DNA of 64,000 bases from JAAOII01 sp965207705 (GCA_965207705.1 OZ242292.1:558001-622000); one strand, 5' to 3'. Shown: positions 51,980 through 62,736, counted from the first letter of the stretch. The notes: a model not told the origin generated them from the letters alone. Numbers and translations: made by a program.

Positions 51980-52752
51980 TATGTTTCACCTCCGTCTTTA
52001 CCTAGATAAGCATCTATTACCGCTGTATTTTGCTTAATCTCTTGTGGTTTCCCGCTGGCAATCATTTCACCAAAGTTCAGTACCAAAATACGTTCACTTA
52101 TTTCCATTACAGCGCGCATATCATGTTCTACCAACATTATGGTAATCCCTTGACTGCGCACCCTTCTAACCATCTCTACCGCTTGCTTAGTCTCTTCAGG
52201 GTTAAGCCCAGCAAAGGGTTCATCCAACAATAGTAATTGCGGATCCACCGCTAAAGCAACCGCCACACTAAGGGCTCGTAAATGACCATGCGGCAGGTTT
52301 TTTGCCAGCTCATCTTTTATAGCATGTAAACCAAGATTCTCTAATATCTTCTCGGAATTATTGATAAATGCTTTTTCATCTTCACGAGCTGTGCGTGAGC
52401 TCCAGAAAACTCCAAATATATTAGCGCGCGCTCTTACTTGATGCGCCACCGCCACATTTTGCAAAACTGTCATATCGCGAAATATTGTTGTTTCTTGGAA
52501 TGTTCTCACCACTCCTTTTTGTGCCACTTTGTGTGGCGGATAGCCAGTCATTTCCTCCCCTTTGAATTGAACTGAACCAGAAGTTGGTTTAAGAAATGAG
52601 GCGATCAACTTAAACAAAGTACTTTTACCAGCACCGTTTGGACCTATGACCGATAGTATTTCATCTTTATAAACACTAAAGCTAATATCGTTAGTAGCCA
52701 CAAGACCACCAAATTTCTTAGTTAGGTTTTTAACTTCTAGCAGAGTTTCCAT
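51979..52752 (-). CDS. Liv-type ABC transporter ATPase (LivG)
   Basis: 257 residues. GPNGAGKSTLFKLIASF, TFQETTIFRDMTVLQNV, LLLLDEPFAGLNPEET, and the C-terminal LVEHDMRAVMEISERILVLN are typical of LivG. The signature region reads LPHGHLRALSVAVALAV, where the usual LSYGQQ/R Gly-Gln pair is altered (His-Gly-His-Leu). This may matter for ATPase function. Confidence 0.92.
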   Translation of the reverse strand: METLLEVKNLTKKFGGLVATNDISFSVYKDEILSVIGPNGAGKSTLFKLIASFLKPTSGSVQFKGEEMTGYPPHKVAQKGVVRTFQETTIFRDMTVLQNVAVAHQVRARANIFGVFWSSRTAREDEKAFINNSEKILENLGLHAIKDELAKNLPHGHLRALSVAVALAVDPQLLLLDEPFAGLNPEETKQAVEMVRRVRSQGITIMLVEHDMRAVMEISERILVLNFGEMIASGKPQEIKQNTAVIDAYLGKDGGET

Positions 52753-52784
52753 GGTGCTTCTATATTATTGTTATATGAAATATA

Positions 52785-53777
52785 CTAAGATTTCTTTTTA
52801 AGCTTTAATATGCTCATTACCCCATTAGGCATGAAGAGCATCAGAACTATCATAAGAACTGCATAGATAATTGATTGGTATTCTTGCAAGACATGAAGAT
52901 ACTCAAACCCTAATGTTAACAAGAAAGCTCCCACTATAGGACCAAAGACAAAGTCCAATCCGCCCAAGAAACAATAAAGCATAAAGAATACAGAGTCGTT
53001 AACCGTATAGGTGGAAGGGTATATATTCTGATGAAAAGTGGCAAAAAATCCTCCAGCTATACCACCCAAGAAACAACAAAAACTAAATGCCATAACACGA
53101 TAACGAGCAACATTTATTCCTAAGCTGGTGGCAAGTTCTTCGTTTTGCCTTAACGAACGAAAAATAATACCTATACGACAATAATATAGACGCCAAACGG
53201 ATAAGCTTGACAGTATTAATAAAAGAGCACTTAAATAATAAAACATCAAAGTACTGTTGCCGAAATCAGGGATTATCTGCAAACCAAACAAATTCAGCCC
53301 ATTAGGACGGGGTATATCAATAATACCTGAGGCGCCGCCAGTTATACTATCTGCAGACAGCATAAACAGACGCGCTACTTCTGTTAAACTGAGTGATATC
53401 ATGGCAAAATAAACTCCCTTAAGCCGCAATACAGGCAACCCAATTAATATCCCTACAGTCGTAGATATAATGCCACCTAATAATATAGCAAGCCAAAAAG
53501 ATAATCCAAAGTCCTTCATAAGAATGGCGGTGGCATAACCGCCAATTAAACAAAACGCCCCCTGACTGATATTAATTCTCCCTATGCTAAAAGTAATCCA
53601 TACCCCTAAACTTGCCAAGCTTAAAATAGAAGAATTAATCATTACGTTAAGGACATAACCTTGCCCTTGATAAACAAGCGGTATGCCAACAAGATAGACC
53701 GCCAATATAAAAAATAATGCACCAAAAGTTAGCTTATTGATGCCAAACATGGTTAAAAATTTGTTAAAGGTATTCAT
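52785..53777 (-). CDS. Liv-type ABC transporter permease (LivM)
   Basis: 330 residues, about nine to ten transmembrane helices. VWITFSIGRINISQGAFCLIG, LRLKGVYFAMISLSLTEV, the coupling helix region ATSLGINVARYRVMAFSFC, and FFMLYCFLGGLDFVFGPIVG fit LivM. Confidence 0.92.
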   Translation of the reverse strand: MNTFNKFLTMFGINKLTFGALFFILAVYLVGIPLVYQGQGYVLNVMINSSILSLASLGVWITFSIGRINISQGAFCLIGGYATAILMKDFGLSFWLAILLGGIISTTVGILIGLPVLRLKGVYFAMISLSLTEVARLFMLSADSITGGASGIIDIPRPNGLNLFGLQIIPDFGNSTLMFYYLSALLLILSSLSVWRLYYCRIGIIFRSLRQNEELATSLGINVARYRVMAFSFCCFLGGIAGGFFATFHQNIYPSTYTVNDSVFFMLYCFLGGLDFVFGPIVGAFLLTLGFEYLHVLQEYQSIIYAVLMIVLMLFMPNGVMSILKLKKKS

Positions 53778-53781
53778 GCAA

Positions 53782-54642
53782 TTAGCCCCAGGGTTTCCCC
53801 ATAATGCCCTGCGGACGCCAAATCAAAAAGATAATAACTGCAATAAATATCACTAAATAGGTTTCAGAGCCAGAGAATACTTGATAACCAAATGCCTCGG
53901 CAAATCCCAATACGATTGCCCCTAGAATAGCACCAGATACAACGCCAGCTCCCCCTATCATTATCATAATAAATGCCTTTATTGACAGAGGTGTCCCTAT
54001 ACCACTGTTAACGGCTAAAAAAGTAACTAATAACGCTCCAGCTGCACCAGCTAGAGCTGCCCCTAAAGCAAAACCAAAACAAGACATCCTATCAACATTC
54101 ACCCCCATAAGATAAGTTACTTCCTTATTTTGAGCAATGGCACGCAGGGCGCGTCCTGGCTTGGTGTAATTAACAAAGAACAATAAGCAGGCAATTAACA
54201 AAATAGAAAAGATAAAAACTATTAACCTTGCGACAGGTAAATAAGCATCATATATAAGTATAACCCCTTCTGCTATGGGGGGAACTCCTCGCTGTTTTTC
54301 TCCAAATATTAGCAAGGCAGAGCTTTCCAACAACAAAGCCGAACCCACAGCTAAAAGCATAGAATTCTCTTCGCGAGTGGCTACGCGGAGGACGCGACGA
54401 AATAAATATTTTTCAAACAGAGCCCCGATTATTCCTAAGACCAAAGTTGCGGCTATCAGAGCTACAAAATAATTAAGTCCAAAGATTGCGTATAGATAAT
54501 AAACAACAAATCCACCCACCATGTACATCTGTCCATGGGCAAAATTAAGTATGCGCATTATGCCAAATATTAATGTTATCCCTAGGGCTATAAGCGCATA
54601 GTTAGCCGATAGGACAAGACCGTTTATAAGTATTTGTAACAT
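53782..54642 (-). CDS. Liv-type ABC transporter permease (LivH)
   Basis: 286 residues, about eight transmembrane helices. ALIALGITLIFGIMRILNFA followed by HGQMYMVGG is the LivH signature. RALRAIAQNKEVTYLMGVNV is the coupling loop, and GGAGVVSGAILGAIVLGFAE follows. Separated from the upstream binding-protein gene by an intercistronic terminator. Confidence 0.92.
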   Translation of the reverse strand: MLQILINGLVLSANYALIALGITLIFGIMRILNFAHGQMYMVGGFVVYYLYAIFGLNYFVALIAATLVLGIIGALFEKYLFRRVLRVATREENSMLLAVGSALLLESSALLIFGEKQRGVPPIAEGVILIYDAYLPVARLIVFIFSILLIACLLFFVNYTKPGRALRAIAQNKEVTYLMGVNVDRMSCFGFALGAALAGAAGALLVTFLAVNSGIGTPLSIKAFIMIMIGGAGVVSGAILGAIVLGFAEAFGYQVFSGSETYLVIFIAVIIFLIWRPQGIMGKPWG

Positions 54643-54655
54643 CAGTCGTGAAAAT

Positions 54656-54708
54656 TAAAAAAACAAGAAAGCACCTTACATTAATATCATTAACTAAGGT
54701 ACTTTCTT
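54656..54708 (-). terminator. Terminator between the binding-protein and LivH genes
   Basis: Long stem (AAGAAAGTACCTTA with TAAGGTGCTTTCTT on the minus strand, one mismatch) followed by GTTTTTTTAA. It would reduce permease and ATPase transcription relative to the binding protein. Confidence 0.8.
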
Positions 54709-54729
54709 ATTAAATTTTGTTATCGTAGG

Positions 54730-55905
54730 TTAATTAACGCTACCAATAAATAGTGTTTCAAATTTACCGTTGCGGACTTCGTTAACCACCATCGGAATTC
54801 CCAATTGACGGTTTTGCCCAAAGTAAGTTTTACCGGTAAAGACAAGACGTTCGTTACTTTTGATAAAAGGATTGCGAATGTCAAATTTGTCTATTTGCGC
54901 CTTAAACAACTCAACATCTTCAATGGCGCCTTTGCCAGCTTTTTGTAGATTGCGTAGAATCATTTCAAGGGCATATACTTTTGTTCCAGCTTCATCGTTC
55001 CATTCACCTGCTACTTTAATGTATTCCTTACGAAATTCATTCATATAGCTACTGCTTATAGCAGGGGTGCTGGCTCCACCAACAGAAATAAAGCCATCGG
55101 CACTACTGCCTGCAGCTTCATTAAGTATCTTAATGTCCTGAGCGGTTTCGGTACTTATAAAGCCCTTATAACCAAGCTGACGGGCTGCTTTGATAAGCAA
55201 AGGAGCATCGCCAGGAGCAACGCCAGATAGAACCAAAAGACCTGGTTTTCTCTTAACTAAACCAGAAACAACTGGAAAGAAGTCAACTGTGCCTGGCTCA
55301 TAAGTCGCTTTAGCGTTTATAACCTTTAAACCAACCTGCTTAGCACCGGCAACGCCTTCTTGTTGTTGGCGTAATGGATCAGCTTCGTTGCGGGCAACAA
55401 AACTAACTGACTTAATACCTTTTTGATCCTTGAGATATTTATATATTGTAGGACCTGCCTGATAGGAGGCAATCATGCCAAGTATAGAATTACTCTTTGG
55501 CTTTTGATATAGATCGCGTGAGAAAGCATAAGGGAAATTAATTGCCTTGGCTTTTTCCATCACAGGGACTATACTAGCCGCGGTGGTATCCACGTTTGGT
55601 CCTATTATATATTTGATCCCTCGCTGAGTTAAACGTTCAGCGCCTGCTACTGCAAGTTTAGGATCATTCTTCTCGTCAATACTGACGATATTTATCTTGT
55701 ATCTAGTGCCACCAATATTTACACCGCCTTTGGCGTTGTACATATTAGCAGTTGCTTCAGCACTATATTTATTTACCAGTCCCCAAGAAGCGGCAGGACC
55801 ACTCATAACGCCTAACACACCTATGGTGAGATCAGCAGCATACACTGGTAAGCAAATAGAAACACTGACAATTATTCCCAGAAGGAATTTTTTTAAGTTT
55901 GACAT
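54730..55905 (-). CDS. Type I periplasmic binding protein (LivJ/K-like, ureide transporter candidate)
   Basis: 391 residues from ATG 55905, chosen because AGAGG lies 9 nt upstream and the signal peptide MSNLKKFLLGIIVSVSICLP then VYAA starts there; an upstream in-frame ATG at 55971 is unsupported. GVLGVMSGPAASWGLVNKYS, YIIGPNVDTTAASIVPVMEK, and VSFVARNEADPLRQQ are family features. It is the ligand-binding subunit for the LivHMGF proteins that follow. The ligand is inferred as allantoin, allantoate or a related compound because the divergent operon degrades ureides. Confidence 0.9.
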   Translation of the reverse strand: MSNLKKFLLGIIVSVSICLPVYAADLTIGVLGVMSGPAASWGLVNKYSAEATANMYNAKGGVNIGGTRYKINIVSIDEKNDPKLAVAGAERLTQRGIKYIIGPNVDTTAASIVPVMEKAKAINFPYAFSRDLYQKPKSNSILGMIASYQAGPTIYKYLKDQKGIKSVSFVARNEADPLRQQQEGVAGAKQVGLKVINAKATYEPGTVDFFPVVSGLVKRKPGLLVLSGVAPGDAPLLIKAARQLGYKGFISTETAQDIKILNEAAGSSADGFISVGGASTPAISSSYMNEFRKEYIKVAGEWNDEAGTKVYALEMILRNLQKAGKGAIEDVELFKAQIDKFDIRNPFIKSNERLVFTGKTYFGQNRQLGIPMVVNEVRNGKFETLFIGSVN

Positions 55906-55942
55906 AATATATATCCTCTTAGTTGTATAAATTAATTTAATT

Positions 55943-55971
55943 AATATACCACAATTATGATTAATTTGCAA
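55943..55971 (-). promoter_or_regulatory. Promoter of the ureide transporter operon
   Basis: TTGCAA (55971-55966), 17-bp spacer, TATATT (55948-55943) on the minus strand. About 38 bp upstream of the binding-protein ATG. Confidence 0.5.
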
Positions 55972-56004
55972 CTAATTGACGGATTAATTTTTCCGCGATA
56001 AAGT

Positions 56005-56034
56005 TTGCTTATTACAAACAAATTAGTGTATAAT
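56005..56034 (+). promoter_or_regulatory. Promoter of the ureide catabolic operon
   Basis: TTGCTT (56005-56010), 18-bp spacer, TATAAT (56029-56034), then AGGAG at 56057-56061 and the GTG start of allantoicase at 56072. Back to back with the transporter promoter, 33 bp apart, so one regulator could control both. Confidence 0.55.
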
Positions 56035-56071
56035 CGTAAAATATTATCAATACAATAGGAGTTAAATAAAA

Positions 56072-57079
56072 GTGAAACCACAACAAACCGACAAAAAATA
56101 TCTACCTTTAATAAACAAGTTTATTAACCTAGCCGACCATCGCTTGGGTGCCAGGGTTCTTGATGCATCTGATGATTTCTTTGCCGAGAAGGAAAATCTA
56201 CTAAGTTTAACCGAACCTGTTTTCATAGATGATAAGTTCACTCCACGCGGTAAATGGATGGATGGATGGGAGTCGCGCCGCAAACGCGTACCTGGACATG
56301 ACTGGTGTACTATCAAATTAGCTATGCCAGGAACCATTGGTGTCATTGATGTTAACACCGCTCATTTTTTAGGTAATGCTCCACTTGAAGTATCAATAGA
56401 GGCGACTGGTATTGCTAACCCGAGCGACAAGGATTGGGAGAGCATAGTTACAAAACATAAGGTGATGGCTGGAAACCATAATTTTTCTCTAGTGAAAAGC
56501 AAAAAAACATATAGATTTTTACGAATAAACATATTCCCTGATGGCGGTGTAGCCAGAATAAAAGTATATGGGGCAGGAGAGATTGACTGGGACAACTTCG
56601 TTCCTGGTGAGCTAATTGATCTAGCTGCGGCAGAAAATGGCGGGCGCTCCGTTGCTTGTAGTGATATGTTCTATAGCCCCAAAGATAATATAATCATGCC
56701 TGGACGTGGCGCCACTATGGGCGACGGTTGGGAAACAAAACGTCGTCGTGGAGCTGGCAATGATTGGAACATAATAAGATTAGCAGCGAGCGGCAAAATT
56801 AAAAAGGTTGCTGTGGATACGACTCATTTTAAAGGTAATTTTCCTGAAAGTTTTTCATTGGAAGGATGTTTTATAAAACAATCTGACCCTTCCCCTCAAT
56901 TAGTTGCCAAACAAAAATGGCAGCCGATTATAAAACGCACTACTTTGAATGAAGATGAAAAACGTATATTTATAAAAGAAATTATTAATACAAAAACCAA
57001 TTACAACTATGCGCGGATTAATATTTATCCTGATGGAGGAATAAACCGCCTTAATATTTTTGCAACTACTGATAGATAA
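56072..57079 (+). CDS. alc: Allantoicase
   Basis: Cleaves allantoate to ureidoglycolate and urea. 335 residues from GTG with AGGAG 10 nt upstream. Two homologous jelly-roll halves: WMDGWESRRKRVPGHDWCTI with GVIDVNTAHFLGNAP, and MGDGWETKRRRGAGNDWNII with VAVDTTHFKGNFPE. Each half ends in RINIFPDGG or RINIYPDGG. Full length for bacterial allantoicase. First gene of a plus-strand operon with spacings of 12, 36 and 4 bp. Confidence 0.95.
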   Translation: MKPQQTDKKYLPLINKFINLADHRLGARVLDASDDFFAEKENLLSLTEPVFIDDKFTPRGKWMDGWESRRKRVPGHDWCTIKLAMPGTIGVIDVNTAHFLGNAPLEVSIEATGIANPSDKDWESIVTKHKVMAGNHNFSLVKSKKTYRFLRINIFPDGGVARIKVYGAGEIDWDNFVPGELIDLAAAENGGRSVACSDMFYSPKDNIIMPGRGATMGDGWETKRRRGAGNDWNIIRLAASGKIKKVAVDTTHFKGNFPESFSLEGCFIKQSDPSPQLVAKQKWQPIIKRTTLNEDEKRIFIKEIINTKTNYNYARINIYPDGGINRLNIFATTDR

Positions 57080-57091
57080 TCTACACATCCC

Positions 57092-58504
57092 ATGACTAAA
57101 CATAAAAGTGTTCTTAATTCGCTAAAGATAAAAGAAGGTCTTGCCGAGTTAGAAAATAGCAATAAAGCGTTTCATAAAAAATACCAGGGGACGATAAAAA
57201 CTCGTCAACCAGTGCATACAGTTTATGGTGGCGCTCATTTATTTAAATCCGACACCTCTGTTAAATTAGGGCTTATTGCTAAGCGCATAATGGCTCAATA
57301 TGCTCCTGATCCTTGGAGCCTAGCGAGGGCAATTCAACTACCAGGTTGGGAGAAGCTACCAAATAAGAAAGAGGATGGCGATAAATTATTCAAATCCTCT
57401 TCGCATACTGAAGAATCTGCTTGGTTGGCGCAAACTATATATAGCAGAGTAATGAATAAAATTGAACGGGAACCAGTTGAGGATTTTCGTATAGATTTTG
57501 AAGATGGCTTTGGAGTTCGCTCTGACCAAGAGGAAGATGCTACCGCAGTGCAAGCCGCGCATCAAACTGCCTTAGGTATGGAAAATAAAACTCTGCCCCC
57601 TTTTATAGGAATTCGCATTAAGGATTTTGACAGCGCTCCTTTAAGAGCTCTGCGAACCTTGGACATTTATATTCGCGAGCTACTGGATAAGACAGGGGGT
57701 AAATTGCCTAATAATTTCATCATAACCCAGCCCAAAGTTTTTATTCCAGCTCATACCTCTATGTTAGCGGATGCACTGGAAGAAATGGAAAATAGCTATT
57801 CATTGAAGTCGGGAGCATTACGAGTTGAGATTATGATTGAACTGACTCAATCAATATTTAACTCTCAAGGTAAATCGGCAATTTGGGAGCTTGTCGCAGG
57901 GGCAAGGGAGAGATGTCGTGGTATACATTTTGGCACTTATGATTACACTGCATCCTGTGGCATAATCGCCCACCAACAAACGATGGATAACCCAGTATGT
58001 GATTTTGCTAAACATATTATGCAAACCGCTTGTATGGGTAGCAAAATAATGATATCCGATGGCGCTACCAATGTGATGCCAGTGCCTATTTTCAGAGAGC
58101 CCAAAAATAATGTGGAATTGCAAGCCAATACAGATTCAGTTTACAATGCCTGGCAAGTTCACGTAGCAAATATTAACCACTCGCTTCGCAGTGGTTTTTA
58201 TCAAGGTTGGGATTTACACCCTGGTCAATTGCCGATTCGCTATGCCGCCTGCTATTCTTTTTATCTTAGTGGATTTAACCAGATGGTAGAAAGGATTAAG
58301 AACTTTATTGAGATGAGCGCCAAAGCAACATTAGTCGGCAATGTTTTTGATGATGCAGCAACTGGGCAAGGTCTGGTGAACTACTTTTTGAAGAGTTATA
58401 ACTGTGGCGCTATAAACAAAGCAGACCTGACTAAGATTGGACTAAGGTTGCAGGACTTGGAAAGTCATAATTTCAGCGCTATAATTAAAAACTATAAAAA
58501 ATAG
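57092..58504 (+). CDS. CitE/malate-synthase-like aldolase (DUF6986 family)
   Basis: 470 residues. A TIM-barrel of the HpcH/HpaI-CitE superfamily is suggested by RIDFEDGFGVRSDQEED (acidic metal region), the metal Glu in MIELTQSIF, and the Asp in GIHFGTYDYTASCGI. The end shows GWDLHPGQLPIRYAA. Related proteins sit beside allantoicase genes in actinobacteria. By context it may condense or cleave a compound with glyoxylate, the end product of this pathway, perhaps as an unusual malate synthase; this is inference. Confidence 0.78.
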   Translation: MTKHKSVLNSLKIKEGLAELENSNKAFHKKYQGTIKTRQPVHTVYGGAHLFKSDTSVKLGLIAKRIMAQYAPDPWSLARAIQLPGWEKLPNKKEDGDKLFKSSSHTEESAWLAQTIYSRVMNKIEREPVEDFRIDFEDGFGVRSDQEEDATAVQAAHQTALGMENKTLPPFIGIRIKDFDSAPLRALRTLDIYIRELLDKTGGKLPNNFIITQPKVFIPAHTSMLADALEEMENSYSLKSGALRVEIMIELTQSIFNSQGKSAIWELVAGARERCRGIHFGTYDYTASCGIIAHQQTMDNPVCDFAKHIMQTACMGSKIMISDGATNVMPVPIFREPKNNVELQANTDSVYNAWQVHVANINHSLRSGFYQGWDLHPGQLPIRYAACYSFYLSGFNQMVERIKNFIEMSAKATLVGNVFDDAATGQGLVNYFLKSYNCGAINKADLTKIGLRLQDLESHNFSAIIKNYKK

Positions 58505-58540
58505 TCCGTCCATCCCAATACTATAACTAGTATACTTCCA

Positions 58541-59461
58541 ATGCAGCAATCAAAGTACCCGCGCGATCTAATTGGATATGGCGAAACACCGCCTCAACCA
58601 AATTGGCCAGATAAGGCGCGCATTGCAGTTCAGTTTGTAATCAACTATGAAGAAGGAAGCGAACAATGCATTCTACATGGTGATGAATATTCAGAAAAAT
58701 TTCTTTCTGAAATAGTAGGGGCAACGGGCATCCAAAACCAACGTCATGCAAATATGGAGTCAATCTATGAATATGGCAGCCGTGCCGGCTTTTGGCGATT
58801 AAAGAGGATGTTCTCAGAAAGAAAAATTCCTATCACCATCTACGGAGTGGCGATGGCACTGGAAAGAAACCCTGCAGCCGTGGCGGCAATGTTGAGCGAG
58901 AATTGGGAGATTGCCTCCCATGGTTATAGGTGGATAGATTACCAGAATTTCTCTAAACAGGAAGAGAAAAATCATCTGGATAAAGCAATTGAAATTCATA
59001 CACGCATCACTGGTCAACGCCCATTAGGTTGGTATACTGGCAGAAGCAGCATCTTGACTAGAGAAATTGTGGCTCAGGAAGGTGGGTTTGCCTATTGCGC
59101 TGATAGCTATGCAGATGACCTCCCCTATTGGGAAAAAATTCAAGGGGTTGACAAACCCTTGCTAATAATACCCTATACACTGGATAGCAATGATATGCGC
59201 TTCGCCACTAACCAAGGATTTAATAGCGGGACTCAATTCTATGATTACTTAAAAGACAGCTTTGACTATCTATATATGGAAGGCGCAACTCAACCTAAGA
59301 TGCTATCCATAGGGCTGCATTGTCGCTTGGTTGGCAGACCAGGTAGAGCCGCTGCTTTAGCAAAATTCCTTGATTACATTGCGGCAAAAGATAGAGTTTG
59401 GATGTGCCGCCGTATAGACATAGCCAATCACTGGCGCAAACATCACCCCTACCCCAACTAA
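58541..59461 (+). CDS. puuE: Allantoinase, PuuE type
   Basis: 306-residue polysaccharide-deacetylase-fold allantoinase (metal-independent type), which hydrolyses allantoin to allantoate. PRDLIGYGETPPQPNWPDKA, the long NYEEGSEQCILHGD segment, SMESIYEYGSRAGFWRL-like region, SHGYRWIDY, RPLGWYTGR and SYADDLPYW are the PuuE hallmarks. Complete length. It lies between the CitE-like gene and the aminotransferase. Confidence 0.95.
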   Translation: MQQSKYPRDLIGYGETPPQPNWPDKARIAVQFVINYEEGSEQCILHGDEYSEKFLSEIVGATGIQNQRHANMESIYEYGSRAGFWRLKRMFSERKIPITIYGVAMALERNPAAVAAMLSENWEIASHGYRWIDYQNFSKQEEKNHLDKAIEIHTRITGQRPLGWYTGRSSILTREIVAQEGGFAYCADSYADDLPYWEKIQGVDKPLLIIPYTLDSNDMRFATNQGFNSGTQFYDYLKDSFDYLYMEGATQPKMLSIGLHCRLVGRPGRAAALAKFLDYIAAKDRVWMCRRIDIANHWRKHHPYPN

Positions 59462-59465
59462 ATTT

Positions 59466-60653
59466 ATGACTAAATTCAATTCATTTTATCCCCCACAACG
59501 CAAATTGATGGGACCAGGACCCTCAGACATTTCTCCGCGAGTTCTCTCAGCCCTGTCCAAACCAACCTTAGGACACTTAGACCCATTGTTTATCTCTATG
59601 ATGGACGAAGTAAAAGCAATGCTACAAGAGGTATTCAAGACCCAGAATCACTTAACTTTTCCTATATCTGCTCCCGCATCGGCAGCTATGGAATGCGCAT
59701 TAGTAAATATCATAGAAACACAAGATAAAATTATCGTCTGCCGCAATGGCGTCTTTGGAATGCGGATGAGTGATATAGTGGAAAGATGCGGAGGGAATCC
59801 AATATGCGTGGATGATGAATGGGGCAACAGCATAGATTTAAATAAGCTAAGCGAAGCAATCAAACAGCACCCAGACGCTAAAGCCGTCGCCTTTGTCTAT
59901 GCCGAAACCTCTACAGGCGCGAGATCTGATGCCGCTTCTATAGCCAAGCTTGCGCGGCAGGCAGATATGTTAACAATTGCAGATTGTGTAACCGCCTTAG
60001 GTGGAATTGAACTTGATTGTGATAAGTGGGGATTAGATATCGTATATGCTGGAACCCAGAAATGCTTATCAGCACCACCAGGACTGGCACCCTTTACTAT
60101 AAATAAAAAAGCTCTGAATATAATTCGCACCCGCAAAAGCAAAGTACCAAGCTGGTTTTTAGACCTGGCTTTATTGGACAGCTACTGGCAAGGAACTGAT
60201 AAAAAACGCAGCTATCATCATACCGCGCCAGTTAATAATATTAGTGCACTCCACGAAGCATTGGTAATGTTATTAGAAGAAGGGCTAGCCACATCCTGCC
60301 AAAGACACCTATTAATGCATGAAGCTCTGAAAGCTGGAATTAAATGCTTAGGAATGGATTTTATAGTGGATGAAAACTGGAGATTACCGCAACTAAATGC
60401 TATTAGCATACCACAATCAGTGGACGACGCTAAAGTGCGCGGTCTTCTATTGAATGACTATGGATTAGAAATAGGTGGCGGGTTAGGAAATCTTGCTGAC
60501 AAAGTATGGAGAGTTGGACTAATGGGCTATGGCGCCAGAACTGAAAATGTATTATATTTTCTAAATTCTATAGAAGCTGTGCTTATATCCTTGGGAGTCA
60601 GCTTGCCCCGAGGCAAAGCAGCGAATGCGGCGTTAGAGGTTATTAAAGATTAA
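59466..60653 (+). CDS. PucG-like aminotransferase (glyoxylate-using, class V)
   Basis: 395 residues, PLP fold-type I. LMGPGPSDISPRVLSALSKP and GHLDPLFISMMDEVK, AETSTGARSD, and the PLP Lys in VYAGTQKCLSAPPGLAPF fit the ureidoglycine/alanine/serine-glyoxylate aminotransferase group. Because this operon uses allantoicase (yielding ureidoglycolate, not ureidoglycine), a plain glyoxylate aminotransferase making glycine is as likely as the PucG reaction. Four bp after puuE. Confidence 0.85.
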   Translation: MTKFNSFYPPQRKLMGPGPSDISPRVLSALSKPTLGHLDPLFISMMDEVKAMLQEVFKTQNHLTFPISAPASAAMECALVNIIETQDKIIVCRNGVFGMRMSDIVERCGGNPICVDDEWGNSIDLNKLSEAIKQHPDAKAVAFVYAETSTGARSDAASIAKLARQADMLTIADCVTALGGIELDCDKWGLDIVYAGTQKCLSAPPGLAPFTINKKALNIIRTRKSKVPSWFLDLALLDSYWQGTDKKRSYHHTAPVNNISALHEALVMLLEEGLATSCQRHLLMHEALKAGIKCLGMDFIVDENWRLPQLNAISIPQSVDDAKVRGLLLNDYGLEIGGGLGNLADKVWRVGLMGYGARTENVLYFLNSIEAVLISLGVSLPRGKAANAALEVIKD

Positions 60654-60678
60654 TACTTATATAATACCCATATAAGTA
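60654..60678. terminator. AT-rich hairpin between the ureide operon and the 16S unit
   Basis: TACTTATAT and ATATAAGTA pair perfectly around a 7-nt loop, overlapping the pucG-like stop region. A second 8-bp repeat (TTACTTAA/TTAAGTAA) is at 60735-60761. Either may end convergent transcripts, but neither has a clear T-tract. No gene lies in 60654-60800. Confidence 0.4.
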
Positions 60679-60800
60679 TCTGCATCAACAGATAGGGAGG
60701 TTCTAAATTTCACTACATCAACTACATCACTACATTACTTAAGTAATTGCAATTTAAGTAAGGTGGTGATAAATTAAGGGTGAAATAAGAAAAGAAATAA

Positions 60801-60846
60801 AAGAGATAAAAAATAGAATCATCAAACAATTTGAGTGAGCACTAAC
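60801..60846 (-). other. 16S precursor processing stem, 3' arm
   Basis: This stretch is nearly the reverse complement of 62574-62624, on the other side of the 16S gene (shared blocks AAAGAGATA, ATAGAAT, CAAATAATTTG-like and GAGTACTAAC-like). The pair would fold into the long flanking duplex that RNase III cuts to release pre-16S. Confidence 0.75.
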
Positions 60847-60901
60847 AGCATTTTTTGTGTTGACTCATGGAACTAATTCCAAGAAGCCAACACAATTTAT
60901 T

Positions 60902-62492
<1,591 letters not shown>

Positions 62493-62573
62493 AAACAACA
62501 ACCTAAGTTGTTGAATTCATGACTCAATTAAGACGCAATAAAATTGCGAACTTAACTGCGAATTTATTTCGCC

Positions 62574-62624
62574 GTTAGTACTCACACAAATTATTTGATA
62601 GGATTCTATTCTATTATCTCTTTT
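62574..62624 (-). other. 16S precursor processing stem, 5' arm
   Basis: Partner of 60801-60846. Between it and the mature 5' end lie two small hairpins (CGCAATTTTATTGCG and CAACAAC/GTTGTTG). Confidence 0.75.
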
Positions 62625-62680
62625 AGATCTAGCCGTCAAATGTTCTTAATGCGTTTGCAAAAAGAGACGGCAATGATGTA

Positions 62681-62702
62681 ATTATATGTCTATATCTGAC
62701 AA
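62681..62702 (-). promoter_or_regulatory. Possible 16S promoter element
   Basis: TATAAT (62686-62681) lies about 60 nt upstream of the processing arm on the minus strand. TTGTCA is at 62702-62697 but only 10 bp away, so a proper -35 box is not evident. The rest of 62625-62736 shows no gene. Confidence 0.3.
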
Positions 62703-62736
62703 ATACTACACAAAAACAATTAAATATTATTATTTT

